Translations under genes and position numbers: made by a program | Assembly: GCA_025267735.1 (NCBI GenBank) | Contig: CM046298.1 | Coordinates: 39,705,917 to 39,769,916, forward strand | Direction of reading: 5' to 3' | DNA length: 64,000 nt | From: Mactra quadrangularis | Lineage: Eukaryota; Mollusca; Bivalvia; Venerida; Mactridae | Notes under the pieces: generated by a model | Told to the model about the DNA's origin: nothing | Seen by the model: the letters and a program-made list of their open reading frames with translations, nothing else | Database searches by the model: none | Part shown: positions 1 to 12,692 of the stretch, one piece after another | Layout: every line of letters begins with the position of its first letter | How positions within the stretch are numbered: the first letter of the stretch is position 1

Positions 1-375
1 TTCCAGTAGCTTCAAAGTTTATGTGAGATTACAATATTTCGCAGTACTACTTATTACCTGAAATTTTCCCATGTGCATGCTTGATTTATTATGCCAAACT
101 GTTAAAATCAGTAATTTTCATTAGCCGGAATATTTGTTATTAGTTCTAGGCTTTATACGAATGGGTTAAGGTGGTGACTATTGCGCAATACTTGCTAGTT
201 TACTTTCTAACATATATTGGTAAACATTAATTTGGTTTTCAACTGAGTTGGATGCTTAATAATATTGTAAGCATAAATATGCTACAGAAGACCTGCTCAC
301 AGGTTTTGATAACTATGTATATATTTGGATCAAATTAATGACCTATTGGAAATAAGTTTTCATTTTTATTTTCAG
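1..375 (+). other. Intron of the NHL gene, 5' end outside the window
   Basis: AT-rich sequence ending in a pyrimidine tract and ttttcag acceptor at 369-375. I see no gene, repeat or regulatory site in it. Confidence 0.6.
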
Positions 376-2372
376 AAAATTGTTTGATTCTACAGATGAG
401 TTGCAATTTGATGAAACATTAAAACTAGAGTTTTACCCAGCATTAAACAATGCAGAAATCAGACCACCTATGTTTGGAGACCTTGTGGTGGGAAGTACTT
501 ACAAGAGCACTGATTGTAGACTGTCTGATCTACGTGCTAGAGATTGTAATCCTAATATTCTGAGTGGTTCACAGTCTGAACAAAAATCTATGAAGTCATG
601 TGAGGTTTCTACTCAAACTATTGACATTAATGATTCTCTTACAAAACCAGGTGACCAGAACAAATATTTCAATGCCAATCAAACTTCTACTAATACATTG
701 CAGTCTAGTGAGCCTAACTCTAGAGGAAAGACTATTACACCTCCACCTGGAATAGGTGAAGAGAATATTCCTTGTACATTTCAATCATCAAATATAACAA
801 ATCCTTCTCAATATTCAAATGTTGTAATGCCTCCTCCTGGATTTAATGTTTGTTCACCAGCTACCAATATGGGTATTAACTTTCAGATGAGCCAACCTGT
901 GTTTGTTGCACAGTATCCGAGTATCCAAGCCCAATCTTATTTAGGTCAATTCCAAGTTCCGTTAAATTATCAATTTGGTGGTGTACCTTTTACCAATGGT
1001 TATAGGTTTCAGGCTCAGCCACAACCATCTATGTCGATTCCTAATGCTTCAGCTAGATCTGTTACTACAAGTAATAAGAAGACAACTGGAACCTATATTT
1101 CAAAGAAAGACAATAGGGCTCAAAATATTCCCCTACCCCCAGGTCTAGCTCCTAAACAAACAGCCCCTTTGGAAAAAGATATCGCAAGCTCATGTGGGAC
1201 ATTAATTTCTACTGTAAATTCTACCCTTCCACCATCTGAGAATGAAAAAGTGAATTCTAGTTCTTTGATTAGAGATAATGAGGGAAGTGACCAGACTAGG
1301 TCTCTCATTAATGCTAAAAGTCAGAGTCCACTTAATTGTAGTATTGAAAAGTCTGTAGAAAAGATAAGTTCAGATACTGGTAATAAAACTGCCCATGCTA
1401 AGTCAAAATGGGATTTTATTGTGGAAGCCAGTAATGGAAAGAGAAAGGTTATAACTGGTACAGATATTGAAAAAAGGAAAAAACAGAGTGAAAATGATAT
1501 GCTTGAAGCTATTGAAAAACAGACAAAAGAATTAAATCTAGGAGAAGATAATGACGAAATTGATTTCATACAAAGAACTGATGAATCAGAAATAGTGGTT
1601 GAACATGTGAAAAAAGGTCCTGACAATATATGTGAGAAAAGAAATGGTGGAAAAACAGAGAGTGGGTTTGGAGATTCAACAATTTTGAGCAATGTAAATG
1701 AGATGAAAAAAAGATTAGGTGAAAGAAAGTTTGTTAGATTGCCTTTGAAACCACTTAGAAAACCACTTCATGAGACAAATGTGTTACTCAACATATTTCC
1801 TAGCCCTGATAAAAACAATAATAACATTGCTACTAATGGAACTGATAATGTTATAACAACTGCTGAGAAACCAGCCGATGTAGGTGAAGATAAGACAAGC
1901 AAGACAGCTGCATATGAAAAAGATATTGGTGACAGTGGTACATGTGATGCTGCTCCAGTTAAAGAATCTCTTATAGAAAATGTATCGGATACCTTATCCC
2001 CTGAACAGGTGAAACTTAAGACTGAACCAAATGAGGACTTTTTACTTAAAGTAAAACAAGAGCCTATAGATGAATGGAGTGATAGTTATGAATTATCTAA
2101 AAGTATAAATAGTTCTGTGAAGAAGACCTCGTTTAGTGCAAATAAAACTGTTGACAAAGAACATGTTGTTATCAAGAAAGAGATTGAAATAAAGAAAGAA
2201 ATGGTTGATGATGGTATTGACCAAGATGGTGAAAAGGAAAATGAATTTACTTCGGCTAGAAGTGTAGATCATGTAAATGGAAAGAAGAATGAAAGTACTC
2301 CATCTAAAGAAGCTGACAAAGTCGATACAAAGAAAAAGGAAACACCTTTGGCTTCTAGTATTAAACCTTCAG
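376..2372 (+). CDS. Long disordered exon of the NHL gene with PPG and SUMO motifs
   Basis: One 1997-bp exon, acceptor ttttcag at 369-375, donor GTAATG at 2373. The product is Ser/Asn/Lys-rich without a recognisable fold. Three Pro-Pro-Gly-hydrophobic motifs occur: PPPGI (740-754), PPPGF (830-844) and PPGL (1136-1147). A Gln/Tyr/Phe-rich stretch follows the second. Near the 3' end are four hydrophobic-K-x-E SUMO consensus motifs: LKTE (2015-2026), VKQE (2051-2062) and two IKKE (2171-2182, 2189-2200). The frame is open beyond the donor to 2401, but the strong donor and the frame of the next exon favour splicing at 2372. A transcript reading through would end with a short intron-encoded tail. 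Confidence 0.85.
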
Positions 2373-5300
2373 GTAATGTCTTGTATCTATTTTACTCATA
2401 ATTGTTTTTCTTAGATCTCTTAATTCCCAAAGTTTCCAAAAATTGCACTACATTTTTTTCTTATAGATATTGTCCATGTTTGTGTTTGATGCTATCATTA
2501 GTTCATGTCAATTGTTAAATTAAAGGTAAAATCATTTGTTGATCTAGTGTAACTCGTTCACTGTAGGTATATTGTTTGTGCAATGTGCTGTTGTCTTCAT
2601 AGCCAAGAAATTTAACTATTTGGGCTTTTAGTATTAAATGCAAATTGAAAAAGGGTGGCAATTAATTCTAAAATGATCTAATCCTAATACATGTGACATA
2701 TTGAGACATAGGTGTTCATCAGAGCAATAGTTCACATAATCACCTCTTGAATTATTTTAAAAAAAGTTTGAACCAGGTTAAAAAATCACTGAATCATATG
2801 AACTGTTTGCAAGTTCATAACTAGATTTGTAACCAAGTCATCAGTCTATTGGTTTAGTAATGTTTAATCAGTCGCTGCCAAACATGGTGGACAAACAGAC
2901 AAATCCTGTAAAAGTGTTGAAGGTCTGTCTGGAAAATATTTTCATCTCATCTACATAGTTTTCAATTCATAAAAATATGTAAAATGCATGAGTTCCTGTA
3001 AGGCTTGGTTTTGCATTGTAATTTTTTTTCAACAAAAAGTTTAGATTTATTTTTAGATGGTCTTATCAATATACTTTATTTAGGTGCAAGACTTGACACA
3101 CCTAGTAAAAGACAATCATCACAATCCTTATCAGAAAGACTTGGTGCTTTACAATCACATTGGATTGGAAAAAAACATACTAGTAGGTGTATTTTATATC
3201 TATAATTTACATTTTTTACCTCTATTATTTATTCGGTGCAGCTGTCTATAAGCCAGCTTTTGACCTATATTTCAACCAGTACAATTTGCTCTACCATAGC
3301 TGTTTTTCCAATGAAAATCCTTTACGGTATGAAGAAATGGATGAAATACATGACACCATTGGCTATTTGTGATAAACTGGTGTGCAGCACATACAGTAGC
3401 TGCTGACTATTTACTCTGTGTAAAATGAGTGACTCACTATGCTAATTGATCACTCATTCCTTGTGGTACGCCCCTTGCGGTATAACTAAACTGGGAATAT
3501 GACTCGGCACACACTCGGAATGGGTTTTCATTTTGTCATATGTAGGCCGCCATTGAGCATTTCTATCAAATTGTTTTATGTTCACCAGAAAAGTAACATA
3601 AATGGTTTGGTCATTCTAGAAAAAAGTAATTTTTAATCAAAAATCCATGGCATTGTTATTAAGGATGTTTTTAATTTTAGAATCGGACAGATTTTCCAAA
3701 TTGACAAATCAGCGAAGTGGCAATATATTAGGACAAAAATTGTCAGTTGAGGCTGAACTGCAATTTCGGACAAACTTCATTTGACCTATAGTTAATACAT
3801 GTACGCCGTGCATTACCAACATTTATACTTCAAACCGTTGAAAATGAACCCAGCAGAGCGCCGAATATCTTTTTTAAAAATGTTTTTTGTTTTTATACAT
3901 TGTAATATACATGTTTTTACTGGGTGTTCCTATTCACTTATAATTTGATGGTAAGTTTAGCCCCTTGGTTAAAATCTGAGGGTAAGATATATTAGGGGGT
4001 GGTTTGTACCCAAATATTTGTACATTCAATCTCACGCCCATTCAAATGATGACATGATTGCGGATTTTATTACTTAGTTTTGAAATGCTTCCTATTGTTA
4101 AATAACATTAAAACCTTGAAAATAGAATGTTGACCAAATTAGGTACATTGTTCATTGTTTTATCTTAAAGATTCAAGTTAAGTGCTTTCTGTTATGATGT
4201 TTCTTTGTCATGGATTTTTTAAGAATTTTATCTCTCCAGAGTTAAATGATCTTTTAATTTTTTGTTGTTAAATTGATTATTTCAGATATGAAGGCAAAAC
4301 AATTGTATACATGTTCTCAGGGTATGAAATATCCAATTGGCATTACAACAAACACTAAAGGTGACATTATCATAGCTGATACTGGCAATCATGTTGTCAA
4401 AATGTTTGATTGCCAGGGTAACTTTGTGAAAACATTTGACAAAAAGGTAAATAATCTCTATTTGGTGTTTGGAAATTAATAGGAAATCAAACATCTTTGA
4501 TAGTTCTTGTATTCTGTTCTGTTCTTGTATTTATGTCAACTATAAAATGATGTTTCGTGGTTTTGTAAAAAGGGAGTGTGAGAACTTGTCAGAAACAGCA
4601 ATAGCAAAAAAGCTAAGGAGGAGATATTTTTAGATAATTTAAACTTGATTATAAATAGGAATAATGAAAACAAGAACCTAAGAGATTTTTCTGTCTTGGA
4701 TTGGACAGTGGTAAAACAATTGTCTCTTGGGGTTTAAAACCAGTTGCTAGGATACACCAACCTCGTGCTTGCACCTACATGTTCATGTAAGAACAAACAT
4801 TTTGACAAAATGTCTTTATACAAAATAGAAAAGTAATAATTTGCCACAGTACCATCATAATACCTTGAATAGTTATAACTATACACCCCCCCAAAGAAAA
4901 TAAACAAATAAAATAATTGAAGGGTATATAGGAGTCAGCTTGTTGGTTGGTCAGTAGCTTTTACTTGTCTGATCACTTTCTCAGCACCTAAGTTTCCGAT
5001 TTGAATCAAACTTCACACATATACCAAATATCGGGCAGACATGTGCATATCCTATTTTGTTTACAGTCCATTGATTGTTTTGTAGAGTTGTGGCCCTTTG
5101 ATGAAAAATCTTGTCTGCTCATTTTCTCAGCACCCAACTTCTTTACAAAAACCAGTAGGGGTGGTATTATATCACATTTAGTGACAGGTCTAGTTTTTCT
5201 TACTTTGATATTTATTCAAGTGTATTAATATTCTATATTTTGTAGATGACACCACCATTCAGAAGACCATCAGCTGTTGTAGTCAATGAATATGATTATG

Positions 5301-8300
5301 TTTATGTTAAAGATGATTATTGTATTAGAATATTTGATAAAAATGGACAATATGTGAAATCTATTGGTGCTCATCTTTTCTCTCAACCTTATGGTAACTA
5401 TCATGTTTTATATGTGTCTTTGTTGTTCTTTGTTACTGTGTGAGTCCCCCCCAGCTAGCTAGATATGACCAAAAAAGTGTTGCTATGGCTTTTAACCCTA
5501 CCCCAAAAATGTGTTACAGTATTTTTGTGTTGATTTTTGTTTTACAGAATATTAACAACAATTTGCAGTGTCACCTTTTAAATGACATTTTTGACCAGCT
5601 GTGTTTATTGTCAGTTTCTGCATCAGAGAAAAATAGATGTTAAAACGAATTGACAGCTTGTAAAAGAATCAAATGCCCAGTTTATCTAAATTGATCATGT
5701 GGATTGTCAGTAACACAGAAATGTTCAGCAAACAGTATATCACTCTTTTATCCCTGAATGAAGATATTTTTATGTGCAATTTTATATATGTTATTGAAAT
5801 AAATGCATAAAATGTAATTACTGCCACAACATGGCAGTAGGCATGCACGAGTTCAAATTCAGCATTTATGACTCAATTTCTTATCAAGTCATGTCAAGTC
5901 ACAGAATATTATTCCATGAAAATTTGGCCACTAAATGTCTATGCTGATCCAAATGGTTTGAAATATATTGGCATTTTAGAGAAATTTTATTATAGTGTTA
6001 AGTTTAGGAAAGTTTGTTATCCAAGCTGAAGACCATAAATTACCCAAATGAAAAGCTCACCGTTTCCTTAAATCAAAAATAAAAATAGTACCTGGCAGTC
6101 AATGGTTGGAGATGAGAAATGAAACATTAAATTTCATGGTTATATTGATCATATTGATATTTTCAGGTCTTGCTATAACTCCTGCTAGATGTTTACTAGT
6201 ATTAGATACTGATAGACGTTATCCACAGTTGATACATTTAACACAAGATGGTTTACAAGATTGGAGATACCTATATACACCATTAACAATGACACCACAA
6301 GCTAGTAAATGTAGATTTCTAGCTGTCTCAGAGAACAATGTATTTGTTAGTGATCTAGGTCTGTATTTTATTTGATTTTTTTATATAAAATGATTGTACT
6401 GTTGCTAGCCATGTTTTAAAGATGAGCATTGTGACAGCCCAATGTCTGCAACCCCTGTGAATTGGTCTTCAAAAAATTAGTCTGAATATGTTTTTGGTAT
6501 TTTTATGGTCCAGAAATGAGTTTATGCCCTCTCAGCTAGCTCAGTAGGGTTCTTGTGTTCAATTCCCAGACTGGGCATAAATTCATTGGCTTCAGTCATG
6601 CAAGAATTTCTATCGTCATTCTCCCTCCTACCACTGATTCAAAATTACAAAGAGCATTTGTTAGTTACTGGCAGAAGTATGCACATAGTAACTGCTTAAC
6701 TGCTATACCCAGAGAATTAGTCTTTCCAGGATTGGTGAGTATGTTGACTGACCACTGTGATATGACATTTACAATGCTTTACAATGGCTTTAAAGCCAAG
6801 CAAAAAAAATCATATTTATGCCATGTTTTTATATGCCCGAAAGAATTTCGGGCATATTATGTTATACCCCCTGGCGTCCATCTATCCGTCCGTCCGTCTG
6901 TTAGCAATTTGGTTTCCGGAGTATAACTTAAGTTCCATTTGGCCCACAATATTCAAACTTCATACGATGATTGTCCATATCGGGTAGAAGACCCCTATTG
7001 AATTTGGGGTCACAAGGTCAAAGGTCAAGGTCACTATTACCTTAAAACTGAAAACAATTTCCGGAGCATAACTTAAGTTCCATTTGGTCCACAATATTCA
7101 AACTTCATACGATAATTGTCCATATCGGGAAGAAGACCCCTATTGATTTTGGGGTCACAGGGTCAAAGGTCAAGGTCACTATAACCTTAAAACTGAAAAC
7201 AATTTCCGGAGCATAACTTAAGTTCCATTTGGTCCACAATATTCAAACTTCATACGATGATTGTCCATATCGGGTAGAAGACCCCTATTGATTTTAGGGT
7301 CACAAGGTCAAAGGTCAAGGTCACTATTACCTTAAAACTGAAAACAGTTTCTGGAGCATAACTTAAGTTCCATTTGGTCCACAATATTCAAACTTCATAC
7401 GATGATTGTCCATATCAGGTAGAAGACCCCTATTGATTTTGGGGTCACAAGGTCAAAGTCACTATTACCTTAAAACTGAAAACAGTTTCTGGAGCATGAG
7501 TGACAAAGTTATATCTTTTTTCTCTACTTTGTTTTCCACAATTATTTATAATATGATATTCATATGAAATATTCTCATGTCTTACAAATGCCTCATCTTA
7601 ACTAAAAAAAAACCACTTTCGGGCATATAATGCTTCGTCTAGCGGTGCTCTTGTTATGTATGTGTTTTGTTTTTGTGACATGTACTTATCTTGTCTACAT
7701 TTCAGGTTTAAGTTCAGTATATATAACAACATTTAAAGGTATATTTATTAGAACTATTGGCTGGCCTGGAGCTGGTTTACAACAATTTAATGAACCATCT
7801 GGTATTACTGCTGACATATATGGTAATGTTGTTATAGCTGATAGCAAGAATGATCGTGTTCAGGTAACCTAAATATTGATAGGATTTTTGTTAATTCTTA
7901 ACTTACTGAATTTTGAAAATGGACTTGCCCTGTTGTTCATTGTCATTTCAAAGGAGATTCAAGTTCAAATTGCTAAGTTGAGAAGCTACCCGGGTATAAG
8001 AAAACAATTTAGTGAAAATCTGTCTCTGTGATTAAACAGTTGAACCTTACATAAAGACACTGCTAAAAAGAAACTAAACCATTTATAGAATGGCATAATA
8101 ATTGTGTATTTAACCATTTATAATTTTGAGTGTTGAAGTCTGAAGTACTTAATATGGTTGAGGTGTGCTTTTCTGGATTAAGTATTTCAAATACAAAATG
8201 TAATATAGAGAGTCATAAGATGTAGTTTTATACAATTAGCAAAATATTTATCAATTCTATTTGGTATTTACACTATTAGTCAACATTGGGTTTTTAGGTT

Positions 8301-8849
8301 TAAATATTTACAGACCCACCTTATCTATTTTCTTGGAAACTTTTCTAGCCAATACTTGCCTATGCTTGTACAAGCAGCTCACCACTTGTAATAAAAATTG
8401 ATTCATGATGGGATATAATATTTAATGCATAAAGACACTGCTCAATTGCAGTCATTTATTTTCTGAGTACACAAGTTGTTATATAACGTGATGTTATCTA
8501 CTCTCCAAGATGATGTCATTAACGATGAACATATATACATATACCCATCCATCCAATACGACAATAATATATATTTTTTGGATCCAATACGGGAATATAT
8601 TGGACAGTCACTTGGTTCAAATGCAAATTGTTGATGTGGTTAGATTTATCAGATATATTATAAATATTATAATACATATATATTGTATATTTCCAGGTCT
8701 ACAGACATGATGGCTCATATACTGGTGTAATTGACTTTGATACAAGACTTACAAGACCATCTGGAATACATTTAACTAACAATAATAAACTTCTTATTGT
8801 TAACTTTCTTAATCATAATGTTAAAGTGTTTGAGCTTTATCCAGCTTAA
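376..8849 (+). CDS. NHL-repeat protein, 3' part of gene (7 exons)
   Basis: Seven exons joined by hand: 376..2372, 3084..3182, 4286..4446, 5246..5393, 6167..6358, 7706..7863 and 8697..8849 (TAA stop 8847-8849). All borders are AG/GT and the phases agree, giving 968 residues from the first complete codon at 377. Exon 1 of the window starts after an acceptor at 374-375, so the true start lies upstream. The first two thirds are low-complexity and probably disordered; the last 300 residues are NHL-type beta-propeller blades (hydrophobic-D-x-x-N/G-x-x-V/I patterns such as IIIADTGNHVVKMFD and VVIADSKNDRVQVYRHDG). NHL propellers bind RNA or protein in TRIM-NHL factors. Whether a RING, B-box or coiled coil lies upstream cannot be seen, so I do not name an orthologue. 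Confidence 0.85.
2373..6166 (+). other. NHL gene introns: mostly plain, with repeat fragments
   Basis: The introns 2373-3083, 3183-4285 and 5394-6166 show nothing recognisable. The intron 4447-5245 holds two dispersed repeat fragments: about 4560-4790 resembles 55590-55740, and about 4935-5180 resembles the reverse complement of 45860-46015. Confidence 0.5.
3084..3182 (+). CDS. NHL gene exon: Ser-rich linker
   Basis: A 99-bp exon encoding a linker beginning GARLDTPSKRQSSQSLSERL and ending at the donor GTAGGT (3183). A second GT at 3187 was considered, but only the 3182 end keeps frame with the next exon at 4286. The linker has no recognisable domain and joins the disordered region to the propeller. 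Confidence 0.75.
4286..8849 (+). CDS. NHL beta-propeller exons and stop
   Basis: Five exons (4286..4446, 5246..5393, 6167..6358, 7706..7863, 8697..8849) encode roughly six blades. Blade cores visible: MKYPIGITTNTKGDIIIAD, RPSAVVVNEYDYVYVKDDY, YGLAITPARCLLVLDTD, SKCRFLAVSENNVFVSDLG, EPSGITADIYGNVVIADS and RPSGIHLTNNNKLLIVNF. The protein ends soon after the last blade (VKVFELYPA), as is common in TRIM-NHL proteins where the propeller is C-terminal. The third and fourth blades lack the usual Asp/Asn loop residues and look degenerate. Confidence 0.85.
6525..6790 (+). repeat. tRNA-derived SINE (family 3), + strand
   Basis: The head has a degenerate A box (agctagctcagtaggg) and B box (tgttcaattccc). 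The body is shared with 26066-26355, 58372-58665 and, in reverse, 46040-46378, 46610-46860 and 57393-57683. It lies in an intron of the NHL gene. Confidence 0.7.
6828..7640 (+). repeat. 'cgggcat'-ended element with 145-bp internal tandem repeats
   Basis: It begins with a short palindrome around cgaaagaatttcgggcatat (6839-6858) and ends with the matching cgggcatataatgcttcg (7620-7637). Inside are about four tandem units with 145-bp spacing (ccgga/ctgga at 6916, 7061, 7206, 7351; the last unit is 138 bp). Each unit carries AGGTCA direct repeats. I associate this style of element with bivalve genomes. It fills most of one intron of the NHL gene. Confidence 0.75.
7864..8696 (+). other. Last intron of the NHL gene
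   Basis: AT-rich with a tract of ata/tat repeats near 8560-8690 before the acceptor ttccag. I see no gene or clear mobile element. Confidence 0.5.
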
Positions 8850-9216
8850 AACCATCCTGGAATGAAGTCAAAAGTAGCTATTGTCAACAAGTACCTGATG
8901 GGAACATTTTATCATTGTCACAATTATACATAGCATAAATTTGACAAAGGTGATACCTAGGACTGTACAAAACACTTTAGTAACTCCCTCTATTTTCAAA
9001 TAGAGTAACAAAAGAGTTTTAGTGTTTCATTCAGCCTTCAATACTTACTCATACTTCAGATTGAAGTCTCTTGTATTGAGCTGCTACTTCATTATCTTTA
9101 AAAGGCTTGCTTGCTTCTCTTATCTGCTAAATTCAAATTTGAAAACTGTCTAATCAGGCTTGCTCAGAGTGATTGGCTATATTTTGTATAAGTATGAAAA
9201 GTTAATTGAAGATATA

Positions 9217-9351
9217 CAGTCAAGTTCTGCTATTAAGACCACTTTTTTATTTCTAAATCCTGTGATTTTGTGAACAAAAGGATCTCTATAATAAGACCAT
9301 TTTGCTATTAAGACCATCAATTTTGCTGGTCTTAATAGTTGAATTTTACTG
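9217..9351. mobile_element. 135-bp TIR element in 3' UTR, TA target duplication
   Basis: The ends are inverted repeats of about 26 bp (9217-9242 against 9326-9351, 21 of 26 matching), with TA on both sides (9215-9216, 9352-9353). The 'tattaagaccat' core recurs at about 28060-28110, 39970-40045, 56088-56255 and 62157-62215. Size and TA duplication suit a Tc1/mariner- or pogo-type non-autonomous element. Confidence 0.7.
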
Positions 9352-10733
9352 TATATACATGTAAGCGTAATGATAAGGTTAACTTACACTAAACAGTTGG
9401 GATAATTGTTAGAATTTGCTTTGTTTGTGAAGCATTTTCTACATGATTATGATATTTCTTTGGTTTAGAAATGTATAATTGAGTAAAAGTTCATATTTGG
9501 AACTCAAATTTGTGTTTTTTCCAGCAGAATAAGATTTTTATTAACATATGCATCCATTCAGAACTAAGTTATTTTGCATATTATTGCTGAAGTAATTCAA
9601 CACTTATTAAACACTGTGTTCTGTAACACATTTTTATGATAAATTTGTTATGCCCAGGTACATATAGTACAAAGTTTGACTGCTAGAAAAAATCATCAAC
9701 TGAGTTCCAAATCGAATCTTTTAATACAAGAAGCTTATGTATTACTTATATTATGTGACTACTTGTTGTGGATTATTCATTGACATATTGTCAGTTTACA
9801 TAATACATCTTTTTACTTTCTGTAGTATTTGTTTTCAAAACTTGAACATATATTGTATGATAGCTGTATTTCATTGTACATTCTTAGCTCAGCCTTAGTA
9901 AATACATTCAACTTGAGGTAGAACTCCTGTAAAACAAAATTATATTTTGACCACAGAAAATTTCTCAGAAAACTGGCATCTAATTGTACATTGTATTTCT
10001 CATTTTTTCACCATGTTAGATTTTTATATTGCAGTATAATTATTTTGTTAATAAATTACACTATTTTCATATAAAAGGGAGATAATTAAACATTTACATC
10101 AAGTTTTTGAAAACAATTTTGCAGCAGAGTGCTGTTTTTATAATCTAATCCATGTAAAATGAATAACATAATATAATGAATGAAAATCTTTGTTTTGTTA
10201 GCATTTATATCATGGTTTTCAAATATATAAATGACTGCCAATGGGCATTATGGGAATTCTACCTCAAGGGAGGATACAATCACTTGTTATAAATTTACCA
10301 TTGCTGTCAAATTTCGGTGTATGTTTGTGGTCCGTTTGAGGGTTAATAGATTTAATGTGAACAGATTAATGTTGGGTCTTTTTTATTTGTTTGAACATGA
10401 TAGTTACGACTGTTTCTTTTGTAAATAACTAGTCATATTGAACAATTTTATTCTGTAGTGTGTAGTTTGACCCCAACCTGACCTTGCAAGAATATTCATT
10501 AAATTGAATAGGAATGTAGTATTAATGCTCGATTATACTGTAGCGGAAAGGATTATGTGTTGAAATTAAACACATAAACATACTTCTACTAACAATCTCT
10601 GTAAATGATTGCCTATGTTGATTATGTTACATACCAAAATGTAGAATAGGTGTGGTACTGATTTTCCTTGGGATATATGTTGATAATTATCAGATGCAAA
10701 TGTGAAAGGTCAGATTGGGGTTAAACTTAACGC

Positions 10734-10849
10734 AGTCACAGGCGCATACATTTACCCAGCTGATTTAAATAATAATTGATACAGAAGTATAAAGTACTGT
10801 ACTGTACTGAATATTTAAATCAGTAGGGGTTATGTATGTGCCACTGACA
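10734..10849. mobile_element. Short TIR element (family 'cgcatac...atttaaatca')
   Basis: The outer arms match as inverted repeats (about 10734-10769 against 10814-10849), with gcatacat and ctgatttaaat blocks. A second copy lies at 14173-14320 with the same arms. No coding capacity. Confidence 0.6.
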
Positions 10850-11084
10850 GTTGTATAAAATTTAAAAATACTTGTGTATTGTTACTCTCAAAATTGCTTC
10901 CCTTTAATTCTAAACTTTAAGAAATAGTTTTCTTTTTTATGTTAGTTAGACAACTGATCTCAATTTGTTTATTATTTCTGTACTTCTTATGTAATTAACA
11001 TGTGCTTTTGTTACTTTTGTTATCTTTATATTTGTTTTATAACATTCAGAATTATGTATTATTTTTGGATATAAGTTTTCATTC

Positions 11085-11090
11085 AATAAA
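11085..11090 (+). terminator. Candidate poly(A) signal of the NHL gene
   Basis: AATAAA followed by further A's and then a GT/T-rich stretch (11091-11130), as expected for a cleavage site and downstream element. Confidence 0.45.
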
Positions 11091-11395
11091 AAAAGTTTAG
11101 ATTGTTATGATATTTATGTGTGGCTTTTTATTCCTCAGAAGTGAAATGGTCTTGATTAGAGGTCCTGTAATGGTCTGTAGTGTTACTTATGTAACAACAC
11201 TTAAAAGTTTTTGAAGTTTAAATAGAAGACTGAAGCATGTAGGCTGTAATCTTGATTTGTAAGGTTGCCAACTGTCAAAAGTCATCGGCCTGAAAGTTTC
11301 ACCGTCTGTCTTCAAAGACTCAAACCAAAACTGCAGCAATATATGTCAAATATTTACATACTTCACAGGTGGCTCAAATGTGTTACACAATACTT

Positions 11396-11520
11396 AATAG
11401 ACCTAATCCGGAATTCAAATGTATGGGCTTTTCCGTCTGTGCACAGGTGTTACAAACTAAGTTTGTTACACATTGCTAAATAGCACTAACTATGGATTAA
11501 ATTTGTTGTTCTTAGTTCAA
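11396..11520. mobile_element. MITE family A, truncated copy
   Basis: It starts aatagacctaatccggaatt and follows the family A consensus to about 11520. The distal inverted repeat is missing. Full copies lie at 26849-27056, 31862-32069, 44866-45073 and 55052-55262. Confidence 0.65.
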
Positions 11521-12184
11521 ATTTTCAAAATTTACATTGCACTTGTAGCACAGTTGAGTTATATATTGCTAATATACATAAACTCAACAACATTTCTAAC
11601 TCCACAATTATAAATAACTTTTATTTCTTCATGTTTAGTACTTATACATTTAAATGTAGAAAACTTGAAAATTACTATTATAGTTACATGGAAATTGTGA
11701 GTGAAATTGATGGGGAAACATAATTTGCTATGCATATGATTCAGTTTTTTTGTCCATGATACACACACATTTCAATATTTTTTGCCTGGCAATTGCTACC
11801 AACAAGTAGAATACATACACAACTATACATGTCTAGTCTGTAAGCATTTAGATGTTTCGAAAAACACTTCTCTTTAAAACTCTGAACTATAGTTATGGCT
11901 TAGCATGTCTGTAGAAGAGTGTGCTGTTGGCACACGGTGGACACAAATGCTCTAAAATTTGCACAACACGACATGAAATCTATTACAAATGCATGTAGTA
12001 CATTCAAATAGATTTACAATGGAATCAGGCAGTAAGTATAAAAAATATACCTAAGTGCAGTTAGATTCTGAGAATAATACCACTCTTAAATTATTTTTTT
12101 CATTAGTCAAATTTTGATAAACTTCATGGTGACTTAATGTTTTCTGTTATATAAAGGCAAAGGTGAAATGACTCAGTAATGCTA

Positions 12185-12500
12185 CAGTCCCATAAATATA
12201 GCCCTAAAGTTACCGTGCGGGCACCGTGCGATCAAGCTCCACAAGGACTCGTACGAACTCTTGCGTACCTGTACGGACTGTTACGTTTTTACCAGGGTCC
12301 GAGAGATCAGTTTCAAAGTCAAATCATGAATAGAATCATGGCCGAGTATGGATTAAACTTGCATATCTTCCAGCTATGGCTTCGTACGTGTGTGTTGTTT
12401 TGTACCATGTGTGTACTTTCACCTTTATACCCAAGGCTTCCCACGTCCTACGGCTGTCTGCACGTACCGGTCCGCAACAAGGCACAATTTTATAAGACTG
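12185..12500. mobile_element. MITE family B, copy 1
   Basis: Ends are 12-13 bp inverted repeats (cagtcccataaat against the complement of ttttataagactg). The body is about 80% alike to the copy at 37749-38068, including the stretch around 12303-12390. The middle of both copies reads as a short shared peptide, but neither has a full transposase frame. Confidence 0.7.
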
Positions 12501-12589
12501 AGGCATAAAACTGAGGACTGAGGGTTAAAACTGACCTACATGATGTAGAATCAGTAGTCGGATGGAGAATGGACATAGCAATTATTTTA

Positions 12590-12692
12590 TGACTAAGCTC
12601 CACAAAGTATCCTCCCCTCAGGAATCGAAGCCACCACTTCTCGATCAGTAGAATTGAGGGTTACTTACTAAGCTAGCCAGGTAGGTGTCTAA
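12590..12692 (-). repeat. tRNA-derived SINE (family 3), fragment, - strand
   Basis: The reverse strand carries ctagcttagtaagtaaccc-type A-box and gattcc B-box sequence, as at 46290-46375. Only the head is present. Confidence 0.5.

Larger units (their letters stand above)
8850..11110 (+). other. Probable long 3' UTR of the NHL gene
   Basis: No coding signal follows the stop. AATAAA signals occur at 10050-10055 and 11085-11090; the latter sits in an A-rich end and is the likelier main polyadenylation signal. The stretch contains two short inverted-repeat elements (9217-9351 and 10734-10849). The extent is inferred from the signals only. Confidence 0.5.

Noticed and set aside
3187..3372. Extra exon of the NHL gene
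   Set aside because: No acceptor fits, and exons 3084..3182 and 4286..4446 already join in frame.
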